Notes: generated by a model not told the origin, from the letters alone. A stretch of 15,410 nucleotides of DNA from VBDM01 sp035280025 (GCA_035280025.1 DATEGT010000075.1:1-15410), one strand, 5' to 3'; numbered from the stretch's first letter, positions 1 through 7,107 are shown. Numbers and translations are program-made.

Positions 1-143
1 GCCTCCATCATCACGCCGGCGTTGCGCAGCACGTCCTCGCGCGCGGTCTTGTGGAGCAGGTCGTAGGACACGAAGCCCGAGACGCCCAGCCCCAAAAGGA
101 ACACGAAGAAAAGCACCAGATTGAACTTAAGTCTCAAGCCCAT
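1..143 (-). CDS. Membrane-anchored Tll0287-like/DUF3365-type protein, N-terminus only (partial)
   Basis: The reading frame starts at an ATG whose complement lies at 141-143 and runs off the left edge, so only about 47 residues are visible. They begin MGLRLKFNLVLFFVFLLGLG, with one hydrophobic segment at about residues 7-25, then a short soluble stretch ending near NAGVMMEA. A strong Shine-Dalgarno (GGGAGGA, complement of 148-154) sits a few bases before the ATG and supports this start. From memory of the family, this pattern (basic start, signal anchor, then a helix with RNAGLMMEA-like sequence) is typical of proteobacterial DUF3365 proteins, which carry a periplasmic Tll0287-like domain, often haem-binding and often attached to signalling domains. 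The diagnostic domain and any CxxCH motif lie outside the window, so the family call is inference; a methyl-accepting or kinase sensor N-terminus is the main alternative. Confidence 0.6.
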   Translation of the reverse strand, partial: MGLRLKFNLVLFFVFLLGLGVSGFVSYDLLHKTAREDVLRNAGVMME

Positions 144-187
144 GATTTCCTCCCAGTTCCCCTCCGATCCTGCACGAGGGACGGTCC

Positions 188-216
188 ATTATAGACAGAT
201 AGCGCCGCGCTCTGAA
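188..216 (-). promoter_or_regulatory. Sigma70-type promoter for the left-edge membrane protein gene
   Basis: On the minus strand there is a perfect TATAAT -10 element (complement of 188-193). A TTCAGA hexamer (complement of 211-216) lies 17 bp upstream and matches 4 of 6 positions of the -35 consensus. It points at the gene starting at 143 and would leave a leader of about 40 nt that contains the GGGAGGA ribosome site. A consensus -10 is rare by chance in DNA this GC-rich. Confidence 0.6.
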
Positions 217-286
217 CCGCAAAGAAAGCCTGCGTCCGAGGCCGCGGACCGGATGGGGCGACCGCCCACCCTTGCGCGCGGGCGTG

Positions 287-310
287 AAAAAATCCCGAGG
301 CGGCCCCGGC
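287..310 (-). terminator. Intrinsic terminator downstream of fur
   Basis: On the minus strand, 12 bp past the fur stop codon, CCGGGG (complement of 304-309) can pair with CCTCGG (complement of 295-300) across a 3-nt loop, with one G-U wobble. The bases GA and six T follow (complement of 287-292). A competing perfect hairpin, CCCCGGC/GCCGGGG (304-321), overlaps it but lies farther from the T run. This separates fur from the membrane protein gene downstream on the same strand. Confidence 0.55.
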
Positions 311-321
311 CACCGCCGGGG

Positions 322-765
322 TCAGGTCTTCGGACCGCCCCGGTACGGGCAGTCGGGCTTGGTGCAGTCGGCGTAGAGCTGGAGCGAATGGTCTCGGATC
401 GCGAAGCCGCGCTCTTTCGCCACCTTGATCTGGCGCCTCTCGATCTCGGCGTCGTAGAACTCCTCGACGCGTCCGCAGCCGACGCACACCAGATGATCGT
501 GGTGGCTCCCCTCGTTCAGCTCGAACACCGCCTTGCCGGACTCGAAGTGATGGCGCTTGAGGATGCCGGCCTGCTCGAATTGCGTCAGCACGCGATAGAC
601 GGTGGCGAGGCCGATGTCGAGCCCTTCGCCGATCAGCATGCGGTATACGTCCTCGGCGGACAGGTGCCGTACCTTGCTGGCTTCGAACAGCTTGAGGATG
701 CGCAGCCGCGGCCCGGTCGCCTTCAGGCCGCTCGTCTTCAGGTCGTGAACGTTCGTCACCGTCAA
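322..765 (-). CDS. fur: Ferric uptake regulator Fur
   Basis: Fur is a metal-responsive dimeric repressor that binds DNA when loaded with Fe(II) and controls iron uptake and storage genes. The 147-aa product has the usual Fur length and layout. An N-terminal winged helix includes DLKTSGLKATGPRLRIL and the recognition helix region LATVYRVLTQFEQAGIL (about 53-69). A C-terminal dimerisation/metal domain carries HHDH (88-91), CVGC (94-97) and a second cysteine pair, C134 and C139. The start is TTG at 763-765 or the in-frame GTG two codons later (757-759); no ATG fits, and the Shine-Dalgarno is weak, so the choice is open. It is divergent from bamE, an arrangement known in other proteobacteria. The spacer carries a short palindrome that could be an autoregulatory site. 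No frameshift or missing key residue is seen. Confidence 0.97.
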   Translation of the reverse strand: MTVTNVHDLKTSGLKATGPRLRILKLFEASKVRHLSAEDVYRMLIGEGLDIGLATVYRVLTQFEQAGILKRHHFESGKAVFELNEGSHHDHLVCVGCGRVEEFYDAEIERRQIKVAKERGFAIRDHSLQLYADCTKPDCPYRGGPKT

Positions 766-788
766 TCTTCGGAGAGGGCGGGCGTTTC

Positions 789-803
789 CGCTATGATATA
801 GCG
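789..803. promoter_or_regulatory. Palindrome in the divergent fur/bamE promoter region
   Basis: CGCTAT-GAT-ATAGCG is a perfect 6-bp inverted repeat with a 3-bp centre in the 59-bp gap between fur and bamE. It contains -10-like hexamers on both strands: TATGAT (792-797) toward bamE, and TATCAT (complement of 793-798) toward fur with a weak TTTCCG -35 about 16 bp upstream. A dimeric regulator here would cover both promoters. It is A/T-rich like a Fur box but only partly resembles the 19-bp GATAATGATAATCATTATC consensus, so Fur binding is inference. Confidence 0.4.
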
Positions 804-824
804 TTTTGCCGCCGCGGAAAGAAC

Positions 825-1160
825 GTGCCGAGAGTCCTGATCGCCAGCCTGTCGCTCCTCACCGCGGCGTGCAGTTTCTTCACGCCCTACCGGATGGAGA
901 TCCAGCAGGGTAACTACGTGACCCAGGAGATGGTCGCCCAGCTCAAGCCCGGCCTCACCCGCGACCAGGTGCGGTTCGTCATGGGAACGCCTTTGGTGAG
1001 CGACATCTTCCACGAGGAGCGCTGGGACTACGTTTTCGTGCGCCAGCGCGCCAACAGGCTGGAGGTCGAGCATCGCAGGGTCGCGGTGTTCTTCGAGGAC
1101 GGCAAGCTCAAGCGCGTCGACGGAGACATCGTCGCGGCCCCGGAAAAGGCCGGCGGATGA
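825..1160 (+). CDS. bamE: Outer membrane assembly lipoprotein BamE (SmpA/OmlA)
   Basis: BamE is a small lipoprotein of the BAM complex that helps insert beta-barrel proteins into the outer membrane. The product is 111 aa. A short signal peptide ends in a lipobox, LTAAC, so the mature protein would start at the lipidated Cys16. The SmpA/OmlA fold follows: YRMEIQQGNYVTQEMVAQL, then GLTRDQVRFVMGTPLVSDIF and RWDYVF, all recognisable family signatures. The start is GTG, with a GGAAAG purine stretch just upstream (816-821). The stop overlaps the dapB start (ATGA), so the two are probably co-transcribed and translationally coupled. It is divergent from fur, as omlA is in other proteobacteria. Confidence 0.93.
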   Translation: MPRVLIASLSLLTAACSFFTPYRMEIQQGNYVTQEMVAQLKPGLTRDQVRFVMGTPLVSDIFHEERWDYVFVRQRANRLEVEHRRVAVFFEDGKLKRVDGDIVAAPEKAGG

Positions 1161-1942
1161 GGCTCGTCATCGCCGGCGCGGGCGGACGCATGGGGCGCGC
1201 CCTGATCGAGATGGTGCTGCTGTCCGGGGATTTCGAGCTCGCCGCCGCGATCGAGGTCCCCGGGAATCCCCTGATCGGGAAGTCGGCGGGCGAGCTCGTC
1301 GGCCTGCCGAGCGAGGTGAAGGTCGCCGCCGAGTTCTCGGAAGGCGACTGCCTGATCGACTTCACCCGCCCCGAGGGAGCGCTCGCGAATCTGGAGAGGT
1401 GCCTCGCCAGGGGAACGCGCATGGTCATCGGCACCACGGGCTTCTCCGAGAAGCAGAGCGAGCGCATCGCCGAGGGCGCGAAGCGCATCGCGATCGTCCA
1501 GGCGCCCAACATGTCGGCGGGCGTGAACGTCGCGTTCACCCTGGCCGAAACGGCGGCCCGCATCCTGGGCGAAGGCTACGACGTCGAGATCATCGAAGCG
1601 CACCACAAGCACAAGGTCGACGCGCCTTCGGGCACCGCGCTCAGGTTCGGCGAAGGCGTCGCGCGCGCGCTCGGCCGGGATCTCTCGCGCGACGCCGTTC
1701 ACGGGAGGAGGGGACAGGTCGGCGAGCGCGACTCGAGGACGATCGGGTTTCACGCGGTCCGCGGAGGGGACATCGTCGGCGAGCACACGGTTCTGTTCGC
1801 GGGCGAGGGCGAGCGCCTGGAGATCACCGTGCGCTCGGCCAGCCGCGCCACCTACGCCGCGGGAGCGCTCAGGGCGGCGCGCTTCGTGGCAGGCAAGCGG
1901 AGCGGCCTGTACGACATGCAGGACGTGCTGGGGCTTCGCTAG
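1157..1942 (+). CDS. dapB: 4-hydroxy-tetrahydrodipicolinate reductase DapB
   Basis: DapB uses NAD(P)H to reduce the DapA product in the cytoplasm, on the route to diaminopimelate for peptidoglycan and to lysine. The 261-aa sequence has the dinucleotide-binding motif GAGGRMGR (7-14), the IGTTG loop (91-95) and the catalytic/substrate segment EAHHKHKVDAPSGT (147-160). In that segment the His/Lys residues correspond to the E. coli acid and substrate-binding residues (H152 and K153 lie in the HKHK cluster). Length is normal for the family. The ATG overlaps the bamE stop by 4 bp. The gene ends 12 bp before the convergent stop of the cyclase/kinase gene, with no clear bidirectional terminator between them. 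Confidence 0.97.
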   Translation: MRLVIAGAGGRMGRALIEMVLLSGDFELAAAIEVPGNPLIGKSAGELVGLPSEVKVAAEFSEGDCLIDFTRPEGALANLERCLARGTRMVIGTTGFSEKQSERIAEGAKRIAIVQAPNMSAGVNVAFTLAETAARILGEGYDVEIIEAHHKHKVDAPSGTALRFGEGVARALGRDLSRDAVHGRRGQVGERDSRTIGFHAVRGGDIVGEHTVLFAGEGERLEITVRSASRATYAAGALRAARFVAGKRSGLYDMQDVLGLR

Positions 1943-1954
1943 CCTCCGGCAAAC

Positions 1955-4018
1955 TCAGGACTGCTGCAGCGCGCGCAGAGCCTGGCTGGTCCAGATCTGG
2001 TCGATGCCTTCGATCAGCTCGTCGGCGGTCCGGTAGCGGTTGCGGGGATCGACGGCGATCATGCGGTCCAGGAGAGGCTGGAACGCCGCGAGCCCGCCGG
2101 TGAGCTTCGGGCGCGGCGCGCTGACGTGCAGCGCGATCAGGCCCGATACCGACTCGGCCTCGAACGGGCGCTGCCCGGTCAGCATCTCGTGGAAGATGAT
2201 TCCCAGCGAATAGATGTCCGACTGCGCGGTCGCCGGCTTGCCGTCGATCTGCTCCGGCGACACGTAGTAGGGCGTGCCGTAGAGCTCGCCGTGGCGCGTA
2301 TGACCCAGATTGTTGTCGATGCGCTTCGCGATGCCGAAATCGGCGAGCACGATGCTGCCGTCGCCGCGCGCCATGAGGTTGCCCGGCTTGATGTCGCGGT
2401 GGATCACGCCGCGGTTGTGGACTTCGCGCAGCGCGCCCGCCGCCTGCGCAAGGAGCGACAGCGCCTGCCGCCCGCTCAGGCCCTGGCGTATGACCTCGAC
2501 GAGGCTGCCGTTCGGAAAGTATTCCATCGCGATGTACGCGTGGCGGTCGCTGAAGCCGCGGTCGTAGATCTTGACCACGTTCGGGTGGTCGATCGAGGAG
2601 ATGATGTCGAACTCCTGCACGAAGCGCTGCAGCAGGATCTCGTCCAGTCCCGCCTTGGCGTCCAGGATCTTGAGCACGACCTGCTGCCGGTCGCTCTCGC
2701 GCTCGGCGAGGTACACGATCGCGGAGCCGCCGCGACCGATCTTCGAGACGATGCGGTAGCCCTGGACCGAGACCAGCTTCTCGGCGAGATCGCCGGTCAT
2801 GATGCTCAGGGTGATTCCGAGCGCCGCCTTGGCCGACTGGGCCGCGATCCGCGCGTTCTCCGCGAGCGCCTGGCGCATCTCCTCGGGTATGTGAACCGAC
2901 GCATCGTCGGCCTCGCCGGCGGCCATGCCGATGACTTCGTGGGCCCGCACCGGAGCGCTGCGCCCGCGCAGCTGCACCTCCCGTTCCGCGCCGACCGCGA
3001 TCGCCGGGCGCGTCAGGTTGACGATGGCCTCGCTCGCGACCACCGCCCAGCCCAGCGCCTTGGTCTGGCCTTCGAGCCGCGACGCGATGTTCACCGTGTC
3101 CCCGACGACCGTGAGCTCGCCCCGGCCGGGCGCGCCGACGTGGCACAGAAGGACCTCGCCGGCGTGGATGCCGACGCCGATGGAGAACTCGGGCAGGCTC
3201 TGCGAAGGATGGCGCTTGGCGACCCACTTGCGGAACTCGAGCGCCGCGAGCTGCATCGCGAGGCCCGCGCGCACGGAGCGGTGCGCATGAGCTCCCCTCG
3301 GCTCGTTGGGGCGCGCTTCGAACAGTGCCATGATGCCGTCGCCGATGAACTTCATCACCACTCCGCGGTAGCGGATGACCGGCGCGCACGCGGTCTCGAG
3401 GTAGGCGTTGAGAAGCTCCGCGATCTCGTCGCTGGTGAGGCGCTCTGAGTAGGTCGTGAAGTTGCGGATGTCAGAGAACAGGACCGTGGCCTCGGTGATC
3501 TTTCCGGTCAGGCTCGCCGAGTCGGGGTACTCGAGCGCCACCGTGCCGTCGCCGCCCAGGATCTTTTCCCGGAACTTCTTCGTCAGGCGGTCCTGCTCCG
3601 GGACGAGCCTGGCCGCGAGCGCCTGCGTGAGGGTCTCGAATTTCTTGAGACGGCTGTTCACGGCCTCCAGCAGCTCGTTGCGCGTGAAGGGCTTCGGCAG
3701 GTAATCGTCGGCGCCGAGATTCATCCCGCGGCGCATGCTCGAGCGGTCGTCGAGGGCGGTGAGGAAGATGAAGGGGATCTCGGAAAGGCGCGGCTCGGCG
3801 CGCAGCGCCTCGAGCACCGCGAACCCGTCCGTGTCCGGCATCATCACGTCGCACAGGATCAGGTCGGGCGGGTCGCGGCGGGCGAGGTCGAGCCCGATGC
3901 GGCCGTTCTCCGCGCCGACCACGGCGTAGCGCTCGACCTTCAGCATCAGCATGATGTTGTTGCGGATGCTGGGTTCGTCCTCGATCACGAGGACTTTCTT
4001 CGGGGCCGGCGTGTCCAT
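1955..4018 (-). CDS. Receiver - class III nucleotide cyclase - Ser/Thr protein kinase fusion
   Basis: This is a 687-aa soluble protein with three signalling domains in series. Residues 8-125 are a receiver domain: acidic pair E13-D14, phospho-acceptor D57 in LCDVMMPDTDG, T87 and K109 in YLPKPF. A charged helical linker follows (about 113-165). Residues about 170-345 are a class III cyclase: metal-binding D183 in FSDIRNFT and D227 in IGDGIMALF, K223 and T303 at the base-selecting positions, and transition-state N310 and R314 in VGDTVNIASRLE. After a helical linker (365-415), residues 421-675 are a Hanks-type kinase: IGRGGSAIVY loop, K450, E469, HRDIKPGN (540-547), DFG (560-562), GTPYYVSPEQ and DIYSLG. 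Every catalytic residue expected in all three domains is present. The start ATG overlaps the histidine kinase stop (ATGA). There is no DNA-binding domain, transmembrane segment or PASTA repeat. From the K/T pair I infer ATP as cyclase substrate. Domain calls are firm; activities and targets are inference. Confidence 0.9.
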   Translation of the reverse strand: MDTPAPKKVLVIEDEPSIRNNIMLMLKVERYAVVGAENGRIGLDLARRDPPDLILCDVMMPDTDGFAVLEALRAEPRLSEIPFIFLTALDDRSSMRRGMNLGADDYLPKPFTRNELLEAVNSRLKKFETLTQALAARLVPEQDRLTKKFREKILGGDGTVALEYPDSASLTGKITEATVLFSDIRNFTTYSERLTSDEIAELLNAYLETACAPVIRYRGVVMKFIGDGIMALFEARPNEPRGAHAHRSVRAGLAMQLAALEFRKWVAKRHPSQSLPEFSIGVGIHAGEVLLCHVGAPGRGELTVVGDTVNIASRLEGQTKALGWAVVASEAIVNLTRPAIAVGAEREVQLRGRSAPVRAHEVIGMAAGEADDASVHIPEEMRQALAENARIAAQSAKAALGITLSIMTGDLAEKLVSVQGYRIVSKIGRGGSAIVYLAERESDRQQVVLKILDAKAGLDEILLQRFVQEFDIISSIDHPNVVKIYDRGFSDRHAYIAMEYFPNGSLVEVIRQGLSGRQALSLLAQAAGALREVHNRGVIHRDIKPGNLMARGDGSIVLADFGIAKRIDNNLGHTRHGELYGTPYYVSPEQIDGKPATAQSDIYSLGIIFHEMLTGQRPFEAESVSGLIALHVSAPRPKLTGGLAAFQPLLDRMIAVDPRNRYRTADELIEGIDQIWTSQALRALQQS

Positions 4019-5817
4019 CAGCCGGCCCTCGCCGGCTCGCCCGGCGGCCGCAGCGGGAGCACGACCGTGAAGCGCGTTCCGGACCCGACCGCGCTCTTCA
4101 GGCTGATCTCGCCGCCGTGGAGCTCCACCGCCTTCTTCACGATCGCGAGGCCCAGGCCGGTGCCGGGACGGTTCTCGACGTTCGAGGCGCGCTGGAAGCT
4201 CTCGAACATCCGCGGCTGGTCCTCGGGCGGAATGCCGATTCCGCGGTCCTGGATCTCGATCGCGGCCTTCTCGTCGCGGCGCTCGAGCGAGAAGGTGACC
4301 TCGCTGCCCGGCGGCGAATATTTCACCGCGTTCGAAAGCAGGTTGTTGAGTATGTGCCGCAGCAGCCGCTCGTCCATCATCGCCTCGAGGCGGTCGAAGC
4401 GGTCGTCGAGGGTGATCACGTGGCCCTTGCCCTGCGCGATGCGGAATTCCGAGACGACGCGGCCGCAGAGCTCGCGCAAATTGGTCGGGCCGAGGTTGAG
4501 CTTGAGCACGCCGGACTCGGCGCGTCCCAGCGTGAGGACGTCGTCGATCATCTCGCTCATGCGTTTCGCGCTTCCCTGGATGGTCTGGAGGAGGTTGCGC
4601 TTCTCCTCCTGACCCAGGCTGTCGGAGTAATGCTCGAGCAGCTCCGCCGAAGACAACATCGTGGCGAGAGGAGTGCGGAACTCGTGCGAAGCGGTGGAGA
4701 CGAATTTCGATTTCATCTCCGAAAGCTCCTTCTCGCGCTGCATCGCGGCGAGCAGCTCGGCCTCGGCCCGCTTGCGGTCGTCGATGTCCACGTTGACCCC
4801 GGTCATGCGCATCGCGGCGCCCGCCGCATCGCGCTCGACGACCTTGCCGCGCCCCAGGCTCCACACCCAGCCGCCCGACAGGGTCTTGACGCGGTGCTCG
4901 GCGACGTACTCGGACTGGCCGCCGGTCCGGCAGGCGGCCAGCGCCTGCTTCACCCGGGGCAGGTCGTCGGGATGCACCAGCGCGGCGAGCTCGTCCAGCG
5001 TGCGCGTGCCGCCCTCCCGACCGAGCCCGAGAATGTTCGCCCAGCTGCCCCCGAGAAACACGTCGCTGCGGCGCACGTCCCAGTCCCAGATGAGGATGTT
5101 GGCCGCGTGCAGCGACAGGTCGAGGCGCTCCTTCGCCTCCTTGATCTCCTCGAGCAGGCGCTCGTTCTCCCGCCCGAAGCGCAGGGTTTCCAGGAGCGCG
5201 CGGTTCGACGAGAGGTACAGCGCGAGGAGCACCGCGGCGAACACCAGGATGAGGATTCCGGTCGAGGTGTTGAAGGCCCCGCCCTGGGAGAAGAGCAGGC
5301 CGATCAGCGGCGCGAAGATCGGAACGATCAGGCAGGCGAAGGCCTTGGGGCTGGGGGCGAGGGCCGGGGGCAGGCCCATCGCGACGCTGCCGATGAGGAA
5401 GGGCAGCAGCACCTCGTGGAACTGGCCGCTCGCCGAATACAGCAGCATCACGGTCAGCCCCCATGCCGCGCCCACCCCGGCGCTGGCGAGGCAGAACAGG
5501 CCCTCCCAGCGCGAGGCGGCCTCCGGGCCGGGACGGCGCATGCGGTAGGCGCGGTTGAGGACGAGGCGCACCAGGCTCGCGACGATCAGCCAGATCAGCC
5601 ACGCGGCGAGGAGCGCGTCGCTGATGTAGCCCCACAGGGCGAAGGCGGCGATCGCCGACACGATGAAGATCGCGGGCACGTCGCTTCCCGCCAGCCGGTA
5701 CAGCAGCGACACGCGCTGCGGCAGGAATTCCGCGGAGGACAGGGCGGCGATGGAGGCGGTCGGCTTGGCCACGCGTTGTGTTTGTCTGAGGCGGGCGGGG
5801 ACCGTCAATTCTGGCAT
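4018..5817 (-). CDS. Multi-pass membrane PAS-domain sensor histidine kinase
   Basis: The 599-aa product has an N-terminal membrane region (about 45-205) with some six hydrophobic segments. A short coiled-coil (about 208-232) leads to a PAS domain with PAC-like end (about 232-350, WDWDVRRSDVFLG to GVNVDIDDRKRAEAEL). Then come HisKA with the phospho-acceptor H378 in SHEFRTPL, and the ATPase domain with NNLLSNAVKYSP (N496), DRGIGIP (524-530) and GTGLGL (552-557). It has no receiver of its own; the likely partner is the receiver-cyclase-kinase gene that overlaps its stop by ATGA. The ATG at 5815-5817 gives MPELTVPARL and was chosen over a longer frame open to 5940, because that extension crosses the carA-side hairpin and looks non-coding. 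The ribosome site is weak. I did not recognise the membrane region as a named MASE-type family, so the sensed signal is unknown. Confidence 0.9.
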   Translation of the reverse strand: MPELTVPARLRQTQRVAKPTASIAALSSAEFLPQRVSLLYRLAGSDVPAIFIVSAIAAFALWGYISDALLAAWLIWLIVASLVRLVLNRAYRMRRPGPEAASRWEGLFCLASAGVGAAWGLTVMLLYSASGQFHEVLLPFLIGSVAMGLPPALAPSPKAFACLIVPIFAPLIGLLFSQGGAFNTSTGILILVFAAVLLALYLSSNRALLETLRFGRENERLLEEIKEAKERLDLSLHAANILIWDWDVRRSDVFLGGSWANILGLGREGGTRTLDELAALVHPDDLPRVKQALAACRTGGQSEYVAEHRVKTLSGGWVWSLGRGKVVERDAAGAAMRMTGVNVDIDDRKRAEAELLAAMQREKELSEMKSKFVSTASHEFRTPLATMLSSAELLEHYSDSLGQEEKRNLLQTIQGSAKRMSEMIDDVLTLGRAESGVLKLNLGPTNLRELCGRVVSEFRIAQGKGHVITLDDRFDRLEAMMDERLLRHILNNLLSNAVKYSPPGSEVTFSLERRDEKAAIEIQDRGIGIPPEDQPRMFESFQRASNVENRPGTGLGLAIVKKAVELHGGEISLKSAVGSGTRFTVVLPLRPPGEPARAG

Positions 5818-5887
5818 GGTTTGGCGGGGGCCGCCGCGAACGCGCGGGCCGCTTCGCCCGGCGCGTGAAGTTTGCGGCAAATAACGA

Positions 5888-5893
5888 TATACT
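5888..5893 (+). promoter_or_regulatory. Candidate -10 element for carAB
   Basis: TATACT matches 5 of 6 bases of the sigma70 -10 consensus and stands out in GC-rich DNA within the 150-bp gap between the divergent histidine kinase and carA genes. No good -35 is found at 16-18 bp. If used, transcription would start near 5900, so the 5' end of the mRNA would almost coincide with the 5905-5936 hairpin. Confidence 0.35.
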
Positions 5894-5904
5894 CCCGGAG
5901 CTTC

Positions 5905-5936
5905 AGAGCGGGACCGGCGAGAGCCGGTCCCGCTCT
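5905..5936. repeat. Perfect 14-bp inverted repeat with GAGA loop in the carA leader
   Basis: AGAGCGGGACCGGC (5905-5918), GAGA (5919-5922) and GCCGGTCCCGCTCT (5923-5936) form a perfect 14-bp stem closed by a GNRA-class tetraloop on the plus strand. It lies 31 bp before the proposed carA start. No T run follows on either strand, so it is not a standard terminator. It could be an mRNA 5' stem-loop, an operator for a dimeric regulator, or a dispersed palindromic repeat. No second copy was noticed in this window. Confidence 0.8.
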
Positions 5937-5967
5937 GCACATCTGGCCCCCCAATGAGCCTTCCGCC

Positions 5968-7107
5968 GTGCCCGTCAACCTGCCTGCCCTGCTGGTATTA
6001 GCCGACGGAACGGTCTTCCGCGGAACCTCGGTCGGCGCGCCCGGCCTTTCCTCCGGAGAAGTGGTCTTCAACACCGCGATCACCGGGTACCAGGAGATCC
6101 TCACCGACCCGTCCTACTGCCGCCAGATCGTCACGCTGACGCACCCGCACGTGGGAAACATCGGCACCAACGGGGAGGACATGGAGTCGGCGAAGGTGTT
6201 CGCCGCCGGACTGGTGGTCCGGGACGTCCCCGCGAGAGTCTCCAGCTGGCGCGCCGAGCGCGATCTTCCGGGTTTTCTCGCGGCGAACGGAGTGCCGGCC
6301 CTCGCCGGAATCGACACGCGGCGCCTGACGCGGATCCTGCGCGAGAAAGGCGCCCAGAACGGCGCGCTGCTCGCGGGCTCGGACGACGTCGAGCGCGCGC
6401 TCGAGGCCGCGCGGGCGTTTCCGGGGCTCGGCGGCATGGACCTCGCCAAGGTCGTGAGCACAGCCAAGCCCTACGAGTGGTCCGAGGGAAAGTGGCGGAC
6501 GGGCGGCGGCTTCGCGAAGGGAGCGACGCCCAGATTCCACGTCGCCGCGTACGACTACGGCGTGAAGCGCAACATCCTGCGCCTGCTGGTCGAGCGCGGC
6601 TGCCGCGTGACCGTGCTTCCGGCGCAGACTCCCGCGGCCGAGGCGCTGGCGCTCGGGCCCGACGGCGTATTCCTGTCGAACGGCCCCGGCGACCCCGAGC
6701 CCTGCGACTACGCGATCCGCGCGATCCGCGAAATCATCGGCTCGGGCGTGCCGACCTTCGGGATTTGCCTGGGCCACCAGCTCATGGGGCTCGCCTCGGG
6801 GGCGAAGACCCTGAAGATGAAGTTCGGTCACCACGGCGCCAACCATCCGGTGAAGGACCTCGAGACCGGAACGGTGGTGATCACCAGCCAGAACCACGGT
6901 TTCGCGGTCGACCCGGCCACGCTTCCGCCCAATCTGAAGGCCACGCACGTGTCGCTCTTCGACGGCAGCCTTCAGGGCCTGGCGCGCACCGACCGGGCGG
7001 CGTTCTGCTTCCAGGGCCACCCGGAGGCGAGCCCCGGACCGCACGATATCGGCTACCTCTTCGACCGCTTCGCGAAGATGATGGAGGAGCGCAAGCGTGC
7101 GTCCTGA
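5968..7107 (+). CDS. carA: Carbamoyl phosphate synthetase small (glutaminase) subunit CarA
   Basis: CarA hydrolyses glutamine and passes ammonia through a tunnel to CarB to make carbamoyl phosphate for arginine and pyrimidine synthesis. From the GTG at 5968 the product is 379 aa, close to E. coli CarA. The N-terminal CarA domain starts LPALLVLADGTVFRG and contains EVVFNTAITGYQEILTDPSY. The class I glutamine amidotransferase domain has the nucleophile C267 in GICLGHQLMG, GHHGANHPV, and H351/E353 in CFQGHPEASPGPHD, completing the triad. The frame stays open upstream to a TTG at 5872, but that region holds the putative promoter and hairpin. The ATG at 5954 is out of frame, so GTG is preferred, although no clear Shine-Dalgarno precedes it. 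It is followed by carB after 39 bp. Confidence 0.96.
   Translation: MPVNLPALLVLADGTVFRGTSVGAPGLSSGEVVFNTAITGYQEILTDPSYCRQIVTLTHPHVGNIGTNGEDMESAKVFAAGLVVRDVPARVSSWRAERDLPGFLAANGVPALAGIDTRRLTRILREKGAQNGALLAGSDDVERALEAARAFPGLGGMDLAKVVSTAKPYEWSEGKWRTGGGFAKGATPRFHVAAYDYGVKRNILRLLVERGCRVTVLPAQTPAAEALALGPDGVFLSNGPGDPEPCDYAIRAIREIIGSGVPTFGICLGHQLMGLASGAKTLKMKFGHHGANHPVKDLETGTVVITSQNHGFAVDPATLPPNLKATHVSLFDGSLQGLARTDRAAFCFQGHPEASPGPHDIGYLFDRFAKMMEERKRAS

Noticed and set aside
121..801. 226-aa plus-strand open frame across fur
   Set aside because: It runs antisense through all of fur and the divergent promoter region and shows no domain.
1943..1954. Bidirectional terminator between dapB and the convergent cyclase/kinase gene
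   Set aside because: The 12-bp gap and its surroundings contain no stable hairpin with a T run on either strand.
4019..5635. Upstream extension of the receiver-cyclase-kinase frame, giving a 1226-aa open frame
   Set aside because: The extension is Arg/Pro/Ala-rich with no domains and lies over the well-supported histidine kinase in another frame. The real start is the ATG at 4018 in front of the receiver domain.
4117..5868. 583-aa open frame antisense to the histidine kinase
   Set aside because: Shadow frame with low-complexity Arg/Glu/Gln/Ala composition; the opposite strand has a complete kinase.
5905..5936. Hairpin as an intrinsic terminator for the region ahead of carA
   Set aside because: No T tract follows the stem on either strand, and it lies between two divergent genes, where no transcript would need ending.
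5954..5956. ATG as the carA start
   Set aside because: It is out of frame with the CarA domain; the GTG at 5968 is in frame and gives the family N-terminus.
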